Origin: Carboxylicivirga litoralis
Lineage (GTDB): Bacteria; Bacteroidota; Bacteroidia; Bacteroidales; Marinilabiliaceae
NCBI RefSeq assembly: GCF_025499605.1
Contig: NZ_JAFMVC010000024.1
Location: 1-64,000, forward strand
Length of the DNA: 64,000 nucleotides
Reading direction: 5' to 3'
The notes below the pieces were generated by a model. That model was not told the DNA's origin. It did no database searches and saw nothing but the letters and a program-made list of their open reading frames with translations. The position numbers and the translations under genes are program-made. The first letter of the stretch is position 1; every line of letters starts with the position of its first letter. Below, piece after piece: positions 37,381 through 46,676 of the stretch.

Positions 37381-39294
37381 ATGAAGAGTTTAATTGATTT
37401 TTTTGAAGATAGCGTTAAAAACTATCCGGATAATGCCCTGATTTGGGAAAAGGAAACGGACAGCTTTCAATCATATACATATAGTCAAATAAAAGATGAA
37501 GTACATGTATTTGCCAATGGTCTTTTATCATTAAATATTACCAATAGTGACCGCGTGGCACTTCTATCCGAAGGAAGACGTCTTTGGCTGGTGAGCGAAT
37601 TAGCCATCTTGCATATTGGGGCCATTAACGTACCCCTCTCTACAAAACTTGAAGCTGATAATGACTTAATCTTTCGTCTCAACCACTCGGAAGCTGAAAC
37701 CATTATTGTTTCAAAAAATCAACTGGATAAAGTTCGAACAGTAAAAAGTCAGTTAACCCATTTAAAACAAATAATCATTTTAGATTCAATTGAATCAACT
37801 CTAGATAATGAATATACAATTGATAAGTTCGACTCATTAGCCAAAGAGCATCAAGCACAAAACCCTGACAAACTAGCAAATGCCATCAAACATGTTACAC
37901 CACAAACACATGCCAACATTTGTTATACATCCGGAACCACAGCCGACCCTAAAGGTATTATACTCTCTCACCGCAATTACACAGCTAATGTAGAGCAAGC
38001 TTTTAGCTACATTAATATACCGCAAAACTATAAAACCCTTGTAGTATTGCCATGGGATCATGCTTTTGCACACACTGCATCGCTATATTCGTTCATGCAT
38101 AAAGGTGCATCGATTGCCTGCGTTCAAATTGGTCGTAATCAACACGAGACACTTAAGAATTTCGTGACCAATATGCAGGAAATAAAGCCTGAAATTTTAA
38201 TGAGTGTTCCTGCCTTGGCCAAGAACTTTAAGAAGAATATCGAAAAAGCTATCGAAGCAAAAGGCGAAACAGCCAATAAACTATTCAAATCGGGTTTAAG
38301 CTTTGCCTACTGGTACAACGGCGATGGCCAAAATGCTGGCAAAGGACTCAAAAAGTTTACATACCCGATTTACGCTCTCTATAAAACGATTATATTCAAC
38401 AAGATTAAAGAACGATTTGGCGGTCATCTTCAATACTTTATTGGAGGTGGAGCGCTATTAGACATCGAATTACAACGTTTCTTCTATGCCATAGGAATAC
38501 CTATGTACCAAGGCTATGGGTTAAGTGAGGCATCACCCATCATTTCGGCCAACACGCCCAAATTTCACAAGCTTGGTTCTTCTGGAAAAGTCGTTAATGA
38601 CCTTGAAATAAAAATATGCGATAGCGATGGCAACCAGCTTCCTATTGGTGAAAAAGGTGAAATAGTCATCAAAGGCGAAAATGTTATGCAAGGTTACTGG
38701 CGCAACGAAGATGCAACAAAAGAAACCATAAAGGATGAATGGTTATACACCGGCGATTTAGGCTATTTGGACAATAACAATTACCTATATGTTTTAGGTC
38801 GTTTCAAAAGTTTACTAATTGGTGCTGATGGTGAAAAATACAGTCCGGAAGGTATAGAAGAAGCCGTAATCGATCATTGCACTTATATTGACCAGTTTAT
38901 TTTACACAACAATCAAAATCCATTCACCAGCGGCTTGATTGTTGCCAACAAAGAAAAAATAAAACAGCAGTTAAAATCGAGCAAGCAATCAATAGATAAT
39001 GATGAAGCTTTAATTGAAGTGTTAGAACAAATCCAATCTGAATTAGACCACATTAAATCAGAAAGTAAGGAAACTTTTAATTTTCCTGCCAGATGGCTAC
39101 CAAGTACATTAGTGGTTTTAAAAGAAAGTTTTACAGAACAAAACAAGCTTCTCAACAGCACGATGAAAGTAGTACGTCCAAAGGTCGAAGAGCATTTTTC
39201 TAACGAGATAGACTATCTTTACACCCCCGGAGCCAAAAATTTCATATCAGAAACAAACATTAATAATTTAAGAATATATTTAGAGAATGAGTAA
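37381..39294 (+). CDS. AMP-binding acyl-CoA synthetase (second paralogue)
   Basis: 637 residues. CYTSGTTADPKG (about 181-192) is the P-loop, GYGLSEASP (about 379) the A5 motif, EWLYTGDLGYLD the A7 motif and GRFKSLLIGADGEKYSPE the hinge and A10-like region. The layout fits long-chain fatty acid-CoA ligases and it is related to the ligase at 23805. The stretch between 290 and 345 and the C-terminal 60 residues differ from that copy, so the substrate may differ. Its last codons overlap the start of cutC by 8 bp, so the two are translationally coupled. Confidence 0.9.
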   Translation: MKSLIDFFEDSVKNYPDNALIWEKETDSFQSYTYSQIKDEVHVFANGLLSLNITNSDRVALLSEGRRLWLVSELAILHIGAINVPLSTKLEADNDLIFRLNHSEAETIIVSKNQLDKVRTVKSQLTHLKQIIILDSIESTLDNEYTIDKFDSLAKEHQAQNPDKLANAIKHVTPQTHANICYTSGTTADPKGIILSHRNYTANVEQAFSYINIPQNYKTLVVLPWDHAFAHTASLYSFMHKGASIACVQIGRNQHETLKNFVTNMQEIKPEILMSVPALAKNFKKNIEKAIEAKGETANKLFKSGLSFAYWYNGDGQNAGKGLKKFTYPIYALYKTIIFNKIKERFGGHLQYFIGGGALLDIELQRFFYAIGIPMYQGYGLSEASPIISANTPKFHKLGSSGKVVNDLEIKICDSDGNQLPIGEKGEIVIKGENVMQGYWRNEDATKETIKDEWLYTGDLGYLDNNNYLYVLGRFKSLLIGADGEKYSPEGIEEAVIDHCTYIDQFILHNNQNPFTSGLIVANKEKIKQQLKSSKQSIDNDEALIEVLEQIQSELDHIKSESKETFNFPARWLPSTLVVLKESFTEQNKLLNSTMKVVRPKVEEHFSNEIDYLYTPGAKNFISETNINNLRIYLENE

Positions 39295-40048
39295 GGAGTT
39301 GAAATTCGAAGTTTGTATAGATTCTGTTCAATCAGCTATTAATGCACAGGAAGCAGGCGCTCATCGCGTTGAACTATGCGATAATTTATTCGAAGGAGGC
39401 ACAACACCAAGTGCAGGGATGATAAAGCAAGTAAAAAAAGAAGCCCCAAATATTGGGCTATTTGTCATTATCCGACCACGAGGAGGCGATTTTCTATACT
39501 CAGAGAAAGAAATACAAGTTATGCTAGCTGATATTGAAATTGCTAAACAGCTAGGTGCCGATGGAATTGTATCGGGTTGTTTGCTTGAAAATGGTGAAAT
39601 TGACTCGCTCAACACTAAAAGGCTAATTGAAGCTTGCGGTGAACTTCCATTTACCTTTCATCGGGCATTTGATATGTGCAGCCAGCCCAACGAAGCCATT
39701 GAACAGCTCATTGAACTAGGAGCTGCGCGGATTTTAACATCCGGAATGCAACAAACGGCTCTTTTGGGTCGTAAGGCAATTAAACAATTTATCGAACAGG
39801 CCAATAACCGAATTACCATTTTAGTCGGTTCTGGTGTCAAACCAAACAACATTGCCCAAATTGCTGTAGAAACCAAAGCCTGTGAATTTCATTTTTCGGG
39901 TCGTGTTGAAAGGCAATCGGAAATGAAATATAAAAACAATTCTATTAACATGGGAGGGATCGCTGGTTTAACCGAATTTAGCATTTATCTTTCCGATGTT
40001 GATGTCATTAAGGATACAATTAAAGCTGCTAAAGAAATTTATATGTAA
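39287..40048 (+). CDS. cutC: CutC-family protein
   Basis: 253 residues forming a TIM-barrel protein of the CutC family, shown by FEVCIDSVQSAINAQEAGA at the start, RVELCDNLFEGGTTPS, FVIIRPRGGDF, FHRAFDMC and LTSGMQQTALLG. The family was named for copper homeostasis in E. coli, but that role is doubtful and the biochemical function is unsettled. It starts with ATG inside the last codons of the acyl-CoA synthetase gene (8-bp overlap). No metal-transport gene is nearby. Confidence 0.92.
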   Translation: MSKELKFEVCIDSVQSAINAQEAGAHRVELCDNLFEGGTTPSAGMIKQVKKEAPNIGLFVIIRPRGGDFLYSEKEIQVMLADIEIAKQLGADGIVSGCLLENGEIDSLNTKRLIEACGELPFTFHRAFDMCSQPNEAIEQLIELGAARILTSGMQQTALLGRKAIKQFIEQANNRITILVGSGVKPNNIAQIAVETKACEFHFSGRVERQSEMKYKNNSINMGGIAGLTEFSIYLSDVDVIKDTIKAAKEIYM

Positions 40049-40192
40049 TAAATCACGACATTTACTAAGAAAATAATGCCTTCTGTAAAGTTTTTTTTTC
40101 AATAACGCATCTTTATTACAACTTTAGAAACAATTGATTTTCGTAATCGTAAAGTTTTTTACATTTTTACATCGTAATTAAAGCACATTCGA

Positions 40193-41026
40193 ATGCCGTT
40201 ATCATTAAGATATTTTATTGTACTTATTGTTCTGCTTTCAACAATCCTACCCGAATCGAATGCACAACGCAGAAGAAAGCCAAAAATATGGGAGGGTTTT
40301 AGCGTAACAGGTCGTGTTGGAGCGACACATTATTTTGGAGATTTAGTTGACGATGGCCAAACTCATTTTGCTGCAGGTTTTGTTGGCGAAAAAGAACTAA
40401 ACACTTTTCTCGGTGGACGCCTTTCGTTAATGGGTGGAAAAATGAGTGGAACGCAAAACAGTTCAGCTGGCACAAAAAACGGCTGGTTCGAAAACACATT
40501 TACAGAACTAAGTGCTGGTGTAAGTTTCAAACCTTTAAACGTATTATTAGGATACTATAAACAACGTGCTTTTAACCCATATCTGGTAGCAAACGTTGGT
40601 GCCTTGTATTTTAGCGCAACCAAATACTGGGGCGTATATGGTAATAACTTCCCTGGTGTTGAATATGGCGATGTTTGGAATGAAGTAAGTAAAGTAACTG
40701 CTACAGCATCTGGAGGTATTGGCCTTTCATACTGGATTAATTCTCAATGGAGTGTTAACATCGAGGCGATTGGCACCGTGCCATTCACTGATGATCTGGA
40801 CGCACACAGCTCGTACGAATTACCCGGTGGAGGCACTGTTGTTACAGAAAATAATGACTTTTACTACGTCACCTCGGTCGGTCTCACCTTCCTAATTGAC
40901 GATAGCCGCTGGAAGAACGAACCTAAGTACAACAGAAAAGCTTACTTAAAAACACGCTCTCAATACAAAAATTCATCTAAAAAGAACCTGAAGTCAATTA
41001 GCAAGAAGCGAAGAAAAAGACGATAA
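40193..41026 (+). CDS. Outer-membrane beta-barrel protein with a very basic C-terminal tail
   Basis: 277 residues. A signal peptide ends near SNAQ and is followed by basic RRRKPK. Residues about 35-235 alternate hydrophobic and polar residues with aromatic girdles (GVSFKPLNVLLGYYKQRAF, GGIGLSYWINSQWSVNIEA, FYYVTSVGLTFLI), as in small 8-strand barrels. The last 40 residues leave the barrel and become strongly basic, ending KKRRKRR. I do not recognise the exact family. The tail might touch lipopolysaccharide, peptidoglycan or nucleic acid; that is speculation. A terminator follows. Confidence 0.7.
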   Translation: MPLSLRYFIVLIVLLSTILPESNAQRRRKPKIWEGFSVTGRVGATHYFGDLVDDGQTHFAAGFVGEKELNTFLGGRLSLMGGKMSGTQNSSAGTKNGWFENTFTELSAGVSFKPLNVLLGYYKQRAFNPYLVANVGALYFSATKYWGVYGNNFPGVEYGDVWNEVSKVTATASGGIGLSYWINSQWSVNIEAIGTVPFTDDLDAHSSYELPGGGTVVTENNDFYYVTSVGLTFLIDDSRWKNEPKYNRKAYLKTRSQYKNSSKKNLKSISKKRRKRR

Positions 41027-41046
41027 GAGACAAATAATTAATAGAT

Positions 41047-41076
41047 AAAAGAGTTGCAAATGCAGCTCTTTTTTTG
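41047..41076 (+). terminator. Terminator after the beta-barrel gene
   Basis: AAAAGAGTTGC (41047-41057) pairs with GCAGCTCTTTT (41062-41072), one G-U pair, loop AAAT, followed by a U-run. It lies between the barrel gene and uvrB. Confidence 0.88.
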
Positions 41077-41105
41077 TCTATTGACAATACATTTAGCCGA
41101 CTATT

Positions 41106-43115
41106 ATGGATCTCAAAATAATTTCAGAATTTGCCCCAACCGGTGATCAACCACAAGCCATAAAGCAGTTAACCAATGGCATTGATGATAATTCAAAACA
41201 CCAATCATTATTAGGAGTTACCGGCTCTGGAAAAACCTTCACTGTCGCTAACGTCATCGAAAAGGTACAACGACCAACACTTATTTTATCTCACAATAAA
41301 ACATTGGCAGCTCAGCTATATGGTGAGTTTAAACAATTTTTCCCGGACAATGCGGTGGAGTATTTTGTTTCGTATTACGATTATTACCAACCAGAAGCAT
41401 ATCTACCCGTTACAGACACCTACATTGAAAAGGATCTATCAATCAATGATGAAATTGAGAAACTCAGATTAAGTGCCACCTCCGCTCTACTATCAGGCCG
41501 ACGTGATGTTATTGTTGTATCTTCAGTATCGTGCTTATACGGCATTGGAAACCCTGAAGACTTCCATTCGGGTGTCATTACAATTGAGAAAGAAATGCAA
41601 CTTTCTAGAAATTCTTTTTTACGTCAGTTGGTTGATAGTCTATATTCTCGCAATGAAGTAATGTTTGAACGAGGAAATTTCAGGGTCAAAGGTGATACCG
41701 TTGAGATTTTTCTGGCTTACGCCGACCACGCCTGTCGTGTTATTTTCTGGGGAGATGAAATTGAGGACATTGAGATTTTTCATCCTGAAAATGGCAAACG
41801 CATTGAATCGATGGATAAAATCACCATTTATCCCGCTAATATTTTTATTACATCAAAAGAGCGCACCCAACAGGCCATTAAAGAAATCCAAGATGATTTG
41901 ACGAGTCATCTGGCATTCTTGAAAGAAAATGGGAAAAACCAGGAAGCTAAACGTCTGGACGAACGGGTTAATTACGATCTAGAAATGATAAGGGAATTAG
42001 GTTATTGTCCCGGCATCGAAAATTACTCGCGCTATTTCGATGGCCGCCACGCCGGAACACGTCCTTTCTGTCTCTTAGATTATTTTCCGGATGATTACCT
42101 TATTGTGATTGACGAAAGCCATGTAACAATACCTCAAATCAGAGCCATGTATGGCGGTGATAAATCTCGCAAGCAAAATCTTGTTGAATATGGCTTTAGA
42201 CTGCCAGCAGCAATGGATAATCGCCCATTAAAGTTTGAAGAGTTCGAAGCACTTGTCAACCAGATAATATATGTTAGTGCCACACCAGCTGATTACGAAT
42301 TGGAAAAATCGGAAGGTATTGTTGTTGAACAATTAATTCGTCCAACCGGACTACTCGATCCTGAAATAGAAGTTCGACCTAGTCAAAACCAAATCGATGA
42401 TTTAATCAATGAGATAAATGACCGAATTGAGAAAAAAGAGCGCGTTTTGGTCACTACGCTAACGAAGCGTATGGCTGAAGAATTAACAAAATACCTCACA
42501 CGCTTGGCCATTAAGTGTGAATACATTCACTCGGATGTTGATACTTTAGAACGTGTTAAAATCATGGAAAACCTTCGCTTAGGCACTTTCGATGTATTGA
42601 TTGGCGTCAATCTGCTTCGCGAAGGATTGGATCTACCGGAAGTTTCGCTTGTTGCTATTTTAGATGCTGACAAAGAAGGATTCCTTCGTTCGGAGCGCTC
42701 ATTAACACAAACAGCAGGTCGTGCCGCTCGTAATCTAAACGGTCGCGTCATCATGTATGCAGATACCATAACAAAAAGTATGCAGGCCACAATTGACGCC
42801 ACCCTCTACAGACGCGAAAAACAATTAAAATACAATCAGGACAACAACATTACACCAACGCAGATTAATAAGCAGCTTACTTCTATTATTGAGACCTCGT
42901 CTAATGCTAAAGCTTACGTTGAACCTGAAAATACCAATATTGCTGCCGACCCGGTAGTGGAGTACATGAGTTCTGACGCACTTAAAAAGACGATTGAGAA
43001 AACGAAAAAGGAAATGCAAAAAGCAGCCAAAGAACTTGACTTTATTACGGCTGCTCAGTATCGTGACGAGATTAAACGATTGGAAGAATTACTCAATAAA
43101 AAAGCCTCGAAATAA
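41106..43115 (+). CDS. uvrB: Excinuclease ABC subunit B
   Basis: 669 residues, normal for UvrB, the damage-verifying ATPase of nucleotide excision repair. LLGVTGSGKTFTVANVI (about 35-52) is Walker A. YYDYYQPEAYLP is the beta-hairpin that inserts between DNA strands, and DESHVTIPQIRAMYGGD is the DEAD-like block. GVNLLREGLDLPEVSLV and QTAGRAARNLNGRVI are the C-terminal helicase motifs. The UvrC-binding coiled coil is at the end. It lies alone between two terminators; uvrA and uvrC are not in the window. Confidence 0.98.
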   Translation: MDLKIISEFAPTGDQPQAIKQLTNGIDDNSKHQSLLGVTGSGKTFTVANVIEKVQRPTLILSHNKTLAAQLYGEFKQFFPDNAVEYFVSYYDYYQPEAYLPVTDTYIEKDLSINDEIEKLRLSATSALLSGRRDVIVVSSVSCLYGIGNPEDFHSGVITIEKEMQLSRNSFLRQLVDSLYSRNEVMFERGNFRVKGDTVEIFLAYADHACRVIFWGDEIEDIEIFHPENGKRIESMDKITIYPANIFITSKERTQQAIKEIQDDLTSHLAFLKENGKNQEAKRLDERVNYDLEMIRELGYCPGIENYSRYFDGRHAGTRPFCLLDYFPDDYLIVIDESHVTIPQIRAMYGGDKSRKQNLVEYGFRLPAAMDNRPLKFEEFEALVNQIIYVSATPADYELEKSEGIVVEQLIRPTGLLDPEIEVRPSQNQIDDLINEINDRIEKKERVLVTTLTKRMAEELTKYLTRLAIKCEYIHSDVDTLERVKIMENLRLGTFDVLIGVNLLREGLDLPEVSLVAILDADKEGFLRSERSLTQTAGRAARNLNGRVIMYADTITKSMQATIDATLYRREKQLKYNQDNNITPTQINKQLTSIIETSSNAKAYVEPENTNIAADPVVEYMSSDALKKTIEKTKKEMQKAAKELDFITAAQYRDEIKRLEELLNKKASK

Positions 43116-43127
43116 TTTCAAGGCTTT
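43097..43127 (-). terminator. Terminator of rpoD overlapping the uvrB stop
   Basis: AAAGCCT (43101-43107) pairs with AGGCTTT (43121-43127), with inner GAAA/TTTC. On the minus strand a U6 run follows, so it best serves rpoD. The uvrB stop codon at 43113-43115 lies in its loop, so the two convergent genes share it. Confidence 0.82.
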
Positions 43128-43148
43128 CATATATAAGTTTAATAAAAT

Positions 43149-44009
43149 CTATCCCAGATAAGACTTTAACAGTTTACTTCTTGATGTGTGACGCAAACGA
43201 CGAATCGCTTTTTCTTTAATCTGACGCACACGCTCACGGGTTAAACCAAAACGTTCACCAATCTCTTCCAATGTCATTTCCTGACAACCAATACCGAAGA
43301 ATAATTTAATGATATCACTTTCGCGCTCTGTTAAAGTAGCTAAAGCTCTTTCAATCTCGCGAGCCAACGATTCATTAATCAATGATTTATCGGCATTAGG
43401 CGAATCACTGTTCACTAAAACATCCAATAAACTATTGTCTTCGCCTTCAACAAATGGTGCATCCACTGAAATATGACGACCAGAAACACGCATGGTATCA
43501 GCCACTTTCTCAGCAGGCAACTCTAACTTATCCGCTAGTTCTTCAGGAGATGGCTTACGCTCATTTTCCTGCTCAAACTTTGAATAAGCCTTGTTGATTT
43601 TATTTAGAGAACCTACCTGGTTAAGCGGCAAGCGCACAATACGAGACTGCTCAGCCAATGCCTGCAGAATAGACTGACGAATCCACCAAACCGCATACGA
43701 AATAAATTTAAAACCTCTTGTTTCATCAAATTTCTCCGCAGCTTTAATCAAACCCAGGTTTCCCTCATTGATTAAGTCAGGTAAGCTCAATCCTTGATTC
43801 TGATACTGTTTCGCAACAGATACAACGAAACGAAGGTTGGCTCTTGTCAGCTTTTCTAAAGCAATCTGATCACCTTTTTTGATACGCTGAGCTAACTCTA
43901 CTTCTTCCTCAACAGAAATTAGTTCTTCTCGTCCAATTTCCTGTAAGTATTTATCAAGAGAGGCGCTTTCGCGGTTAGTAATCGACTTTGTTATCTTGAG
44001 TTGTCTCAT
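43149..44009 (-). CDS. rpoD: Primary RNA polymerase sigma factor (RpoD/SigA type)
   Basis: 286 residues. Region 1.2 ([21 protein letters not shown]) is followed by region 2 with [32 protein letters not shown] and [16 protein letters not shown], region 3, and region 4 with [21 protein letters not shown]. It lacks the long N-terminal region 1.1 of E. coli RpoD, which is normal for the primary sigma factor of Bacteroidota. It recognises the TTTG/TAnnTTTG promoter type noted here, and such a -7 box precedes its own gene. htrA lies 81 bp upstream on the same strand. Confidence 0.95.
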   Translation of the reverse strand: MRQLKITKSITNRESASLDKYLQEIGREELISVEEEVELAQRIKKGDQIALEKLTRANLRFVVSVAKQYQNQGLSLPDLINEGNLGLIKAAEKFDETRGFKFISYAVWWIRQSILQALAEQSRIVRLPLNQVGSLNKINKAYSKFEQENERKPSPEELADKLELPAEKVADTMRVSGRHISVDAPFVEGEDNSLLDVLVNSDSPNADKSLINESLAREIERALATLTERESDIIKLFFGIGCQEMTLEEIGERFGLTRERVRQIKEKAIRRLRHTSRSKLLKSYLG

Positions 44010-44031
44010 ATTCCGTAAAAAAAATCCGGCA

Positions 44032-44039
44032 CAAAAGTA
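44032..44039 (-). promoter_or_regulatory. Candidate -7 box for rpoD
   Basis: Reads TACTTTTG on the minus strand, 23 bp before the rpoD ATG. TTGG about 20 bp upstream is a poor -33. The same octamer precedes dapF. Confidence 0.4.
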
Positions 44040-44090
44040 CTACATTTTCCTTATTTTTCCAACCTTTCGTGCCTTTAAGTCGAAAAACGT

Positions 44091-45566
44091 TTAATCATTT
44101 AAATTCACAGCATAATAGACCACGCGACCGTTTGGATAAATACCCGTTAGGAAAATTCCATCTTCAGCCTCGCTAACAGCAGTCTTAAAATCATCAATGG
44201 TTTTAATTGGCACACTATTAACTTTGGTAATAATGTATCCTTCTTTCACACCACTCTGACGCAAACTACCATTTCCTACCTCTACAACTTGTATGCCATA
44301 ACGCACTCCTAAACGACGTAAATCATTCGAAGATACAGCTTCCAAGCTTGCTCCTAGTGTTTCATCAAATGTATTGGAAGATATAATTCCGGTTGTTCCG
44401 CGTATATTACGTAAAGTCACCTCAAAAGGTTTCTGTTTTCCATTTCTTACTACGATTAAATTTATTTTCTCACCAGGACGATGCATACTAACGCGCTCTT
44501 GTAATTCAGGAACCGAATTAACAGCCTCTCCGTTAACTGATAATATAATATCACCGGCTTTTAATCCTGCCTCTTCTGCCCCACCATCAGGAGCAACGCT
44601 TCCAATGAATACGCCTTCTATTTTTTCGATGGTCACACCTAATTCATCCGCCAACTCATCAGGCACATTATTTACTTCAATAATACTTACTCCCAATAAA
44701 CCACGTTGCACTTCACCAAATTCCATCAAATCGGCTACTACCTTTTTGGTGATTGTCACGGGCACTGCGAATGAATAGCCAGTAAACGAACCTGTACGAG
44801 ATGCAATAGCGGTATTAATTCCTACTAATTCTCCCCGATGATTCACCAATGCGCCACCACTATTGCCCGGATTGACTGCCGCATCGGTTTGAATAAATGA
44901 CTCAACCCCCAACGTTTGATTCTGGTTGGCAATAATATTGATACTACGGGCTTTGGCACTAACAATACCAGCCGTAACCGTTGAAGTCAAATTAAACGGA
45001 TTACCAACTGCCAATACCCATTCTCCAACTTTTAAATCATCTGAATTTCCATAAGGAACAAACGGCAATTCATCAGCTTCTATTTTTATCAAAGCAATAT
45101 CTGATGTTGGGTCAGCTCCTACCAATGTAGCAGAAAAGGTACGACGGTCATTTAGTGTAACTTCAATTTCTTCAGCATTATCAATGACATGATTATTTGT
45201 AACAATGTATCCATCTTTCGTTAGAATAACACCAGAACCAGCCCCCATCACAGGCTGTGGTTGTTGACGATAACCACTACCAGGACCAAAGAAGAAATCA
45301 TAAAATGGATTTCCGGAATAAACATCTTTACCTCGACTGCGCGTTTTGACGTGTACCACTGCATGTACACTTCGTTCAGCTGCTACTGTTAAGTCGGGCA
45401 AACCGGCTTGCACCAGCGTTGAAGCAAACTGTCCGACAGCAGGGACCTCTTCTTGAATCGTGATTATTTTTGGTTCACTTTTATTAATATGTGAATAAAC
45501 ATAGACGCCTGTCACTGCACTTATCACAGCGATTGCAAATGTGTAAAATACTTTTTTTGCATTCAT
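44091..45566 (-). CDS. htrA: HtrA/DegP-type periplasmic serine protease
   Basis: 491 residues with an N-terminal signal or anchor helix (about 6-25). The catalytic triad is visible: His126 in VTNNHVIDNA, Asp156 in SDIALIKI and Ser236 in NPGNSGGAL. Two PDZ domains follow (about 285-375 and 395-490), the first with GLKAGDIILSVNGEAV. This is the DegP/DegQ layout: an ATP-independent protease and chaperone for misfolded envelope proteins. The PFYDFFFG segment before the protease domain is typical of Do-like enzymes. It probably has its own promoter. Confidence 0.95.
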   Translation of the reverse strand: MNAKKVFYTFAIAVISAVTGVYVYSHINKSEPKIITIQEEVPAVGQFASTLVQAGLPDLTVAAERSVHAVVHVKTRSRGKDVYSGNPFYDFFFGPGSGYRQQPQPVMGAGSGVILTKDGYIVTNNHVIDNAEEIEVTLNDRRTFSATLVGADPTSDIALIKIEADELPFVPYGNSDDLKVGEWVLAVGNPFNLTSTVTAGIVSAKARSINIIANQNQTLGVESFIQTDAAVNPGNSGGALVNHRGELVGINTAIASRTGSFTGYSFAVPVTITKKVVADLMEFGEVQRGLLGVSIIEVNNVPDELADELGVTIEKIEGVFIGSVAPDGGAEEAGLKAGDIILSVNGEAVNSVPELQERVSMHRPGEKINLIVVRNGKQKPFEVTLRNIRGTTGIISSNTFDETLGASLEAVSSNDLRRLGVRYGIQVVEVGNGSLRQSGVKEGYIITKVNSVPIKTIDDFKTAVSEAEDGIFLTGIYPNGRVVYYAVNLND

Positions 45567-45766
45567 ACTTAAACTGTTTTATAAGTTATTGTTAGGTATT
45601 ATCTGATACTAATCAATATACTACTTGTATTCAGATTTTAACAAATTTTAAATCGCGATATTGAAATATACAAAAACTAAACAATCAAAAATGATACCTC
45701 ATTACGACTTTAACGTGACCTTAACGTTTTTTTGCCAAACTTTAAGGATATTCTGCCATATCAGCG

Positions 45767-45774
45767 TACTTTTG
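45767..45774 (+). promoter_or_regulatory. Candidate -7 box for dapF
   Basis: TACTTTTG matches TAnnTTTG, with TTTA 22 bp upstream as a weak -33. It lies 59 bp before the ATG at 45834 and downstream of the in-frame Met at 45732, so it argues against the longer reading. Confidence 0.45.
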
Positions 45775-45833
45775 TAAGCAAAACACGACGATTTGTCTTT
45801 TGTTTATTTCAATCATCGAACAAAACACTTAAA

Positions 45834-46619
45834 ATGAGCAGGATTGAATTCTTTAAATACCAGGGAGCCGGTAATGATTTTATAATTATCGACAATCGAG
45901 ATAGGCAGTTTAATGGTGACAACATCAGCTTAATCAAAAAACTATGTGACAGGCGATTTGGTATTGGCGGTGATGGTTTAATGCTATTGGAAAATCATTC
46001 TGATATGGATTTTACCATGCGCTACTTTAATGCTGATGGCCGTGAAGCATCTATGTGTGGCAATGGTGGACGTTGCATAGCAGCTTTTGCAGTTCATCAG
46101 GGCATTATTGAAACACCTGACAATTTTACTTTTATGGCTGTTGATGGCGAACATCAAGCTTCCTATAACGATGGAACTGTCAATCTAAAGATGATTGATG
46201 TTGATACAATTTCAATTCAGCCCAATCATACCTTCCTTGATACTGGTTCGCCTCACCATGTCGAATTTGTTGATAAGATCGAACAATTGGATGTTTATAA
46301 ATTAGGTAAGGAAGTAAGGTACTCAGAGCACTATGCCCCTGACGGTACAAATGTTAATTTCGTTCAGTTCAAAGATTTGAATAACATCAAAGTGCGCACC
46401 TACGAGCGTGGTGTGGAAGATGAAACACTTGCCTGTGGTACAGGCGTTGTTGCCAGTGCCATTTCTGCTCACCTCAAAAAACCTGAATATAACCAATTCA
46501 ATATTGAAGTATTAGGTGGTAACCTGAAAGTTACTTTTGATACTGAGAATAGGCAATTTAAAAACATCTGGCTCGAAGGCCCGGCAACATTTGTATTCAA
46601 GGGAAGTATTGAAATGTAA
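45834..46619 (+). CDS. dapF: Diaminopimelate epimerase
   Basis: 261 residues from the ATG at 45834, matching the family length. An in-frame Met at 45732 adds 34 basic residues with no homology and lies upstream of the likely promoter. FFKYQGAGNDFIIID is the N-terminal hallmark. Cys75 in ASMCGNGGRC and Cys201 in LACGTGVVA are the two catalytic cysteines that interconvert LL- and meso-diaminopimelate for lysine and peptidoglycan synthesis. It stands alone, converging with the trehalose gene across a perfect-palindrome terminator. Confidence 0.96.
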   Translation: MSRIEFFKYQGAGNDFIIIDNRDRQFNGDNISLIKKLCDRRFGIGGDGLMLLENHSDMDFTMRYFNADGREASMCGNGGRCIAAFAVHQGIIETPDNFTFMAVDGEHQASYNDGTVNLKMIDVDTISIQPNHTFLDTGSPHHVEFVDKIEQLDVYKLGKEVRYSEHYAPDGTNVNFVQFKDLNNIKVRTYERGVEDETLACGTGVVASAISAHLKKPEYNQFNIEVLGGNLKVTFDTENRQFKNIWLEGPATFVFKGSIEM

Positions 46620-46644
46620 AAATTGGATAGAAGATTAATACATC

Positions 46645-46672
46645 AAAAAAGGCGCTCCATGGAGCGCCTTTC
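46645..46672. terminator. Bidirectional terminator between dapF and the trehalose gene
   Basis: AAAGGCGCTCC joins GGAGCGCCTTT around AT as a perfect 24-bp palindrome (46648-46671), flanked by an A-run on the left and TTTCGTATTT on the right. The minus-strand U-run is the stronger one. Confidence 0.9.
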
Positions 46673-46676
46673 GTAT

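Noticed and set aside
45732-45833. N-terminal extension of dapF
   Set aside because: It is basic and non-homologous, and a probable -7 box lies inside it.
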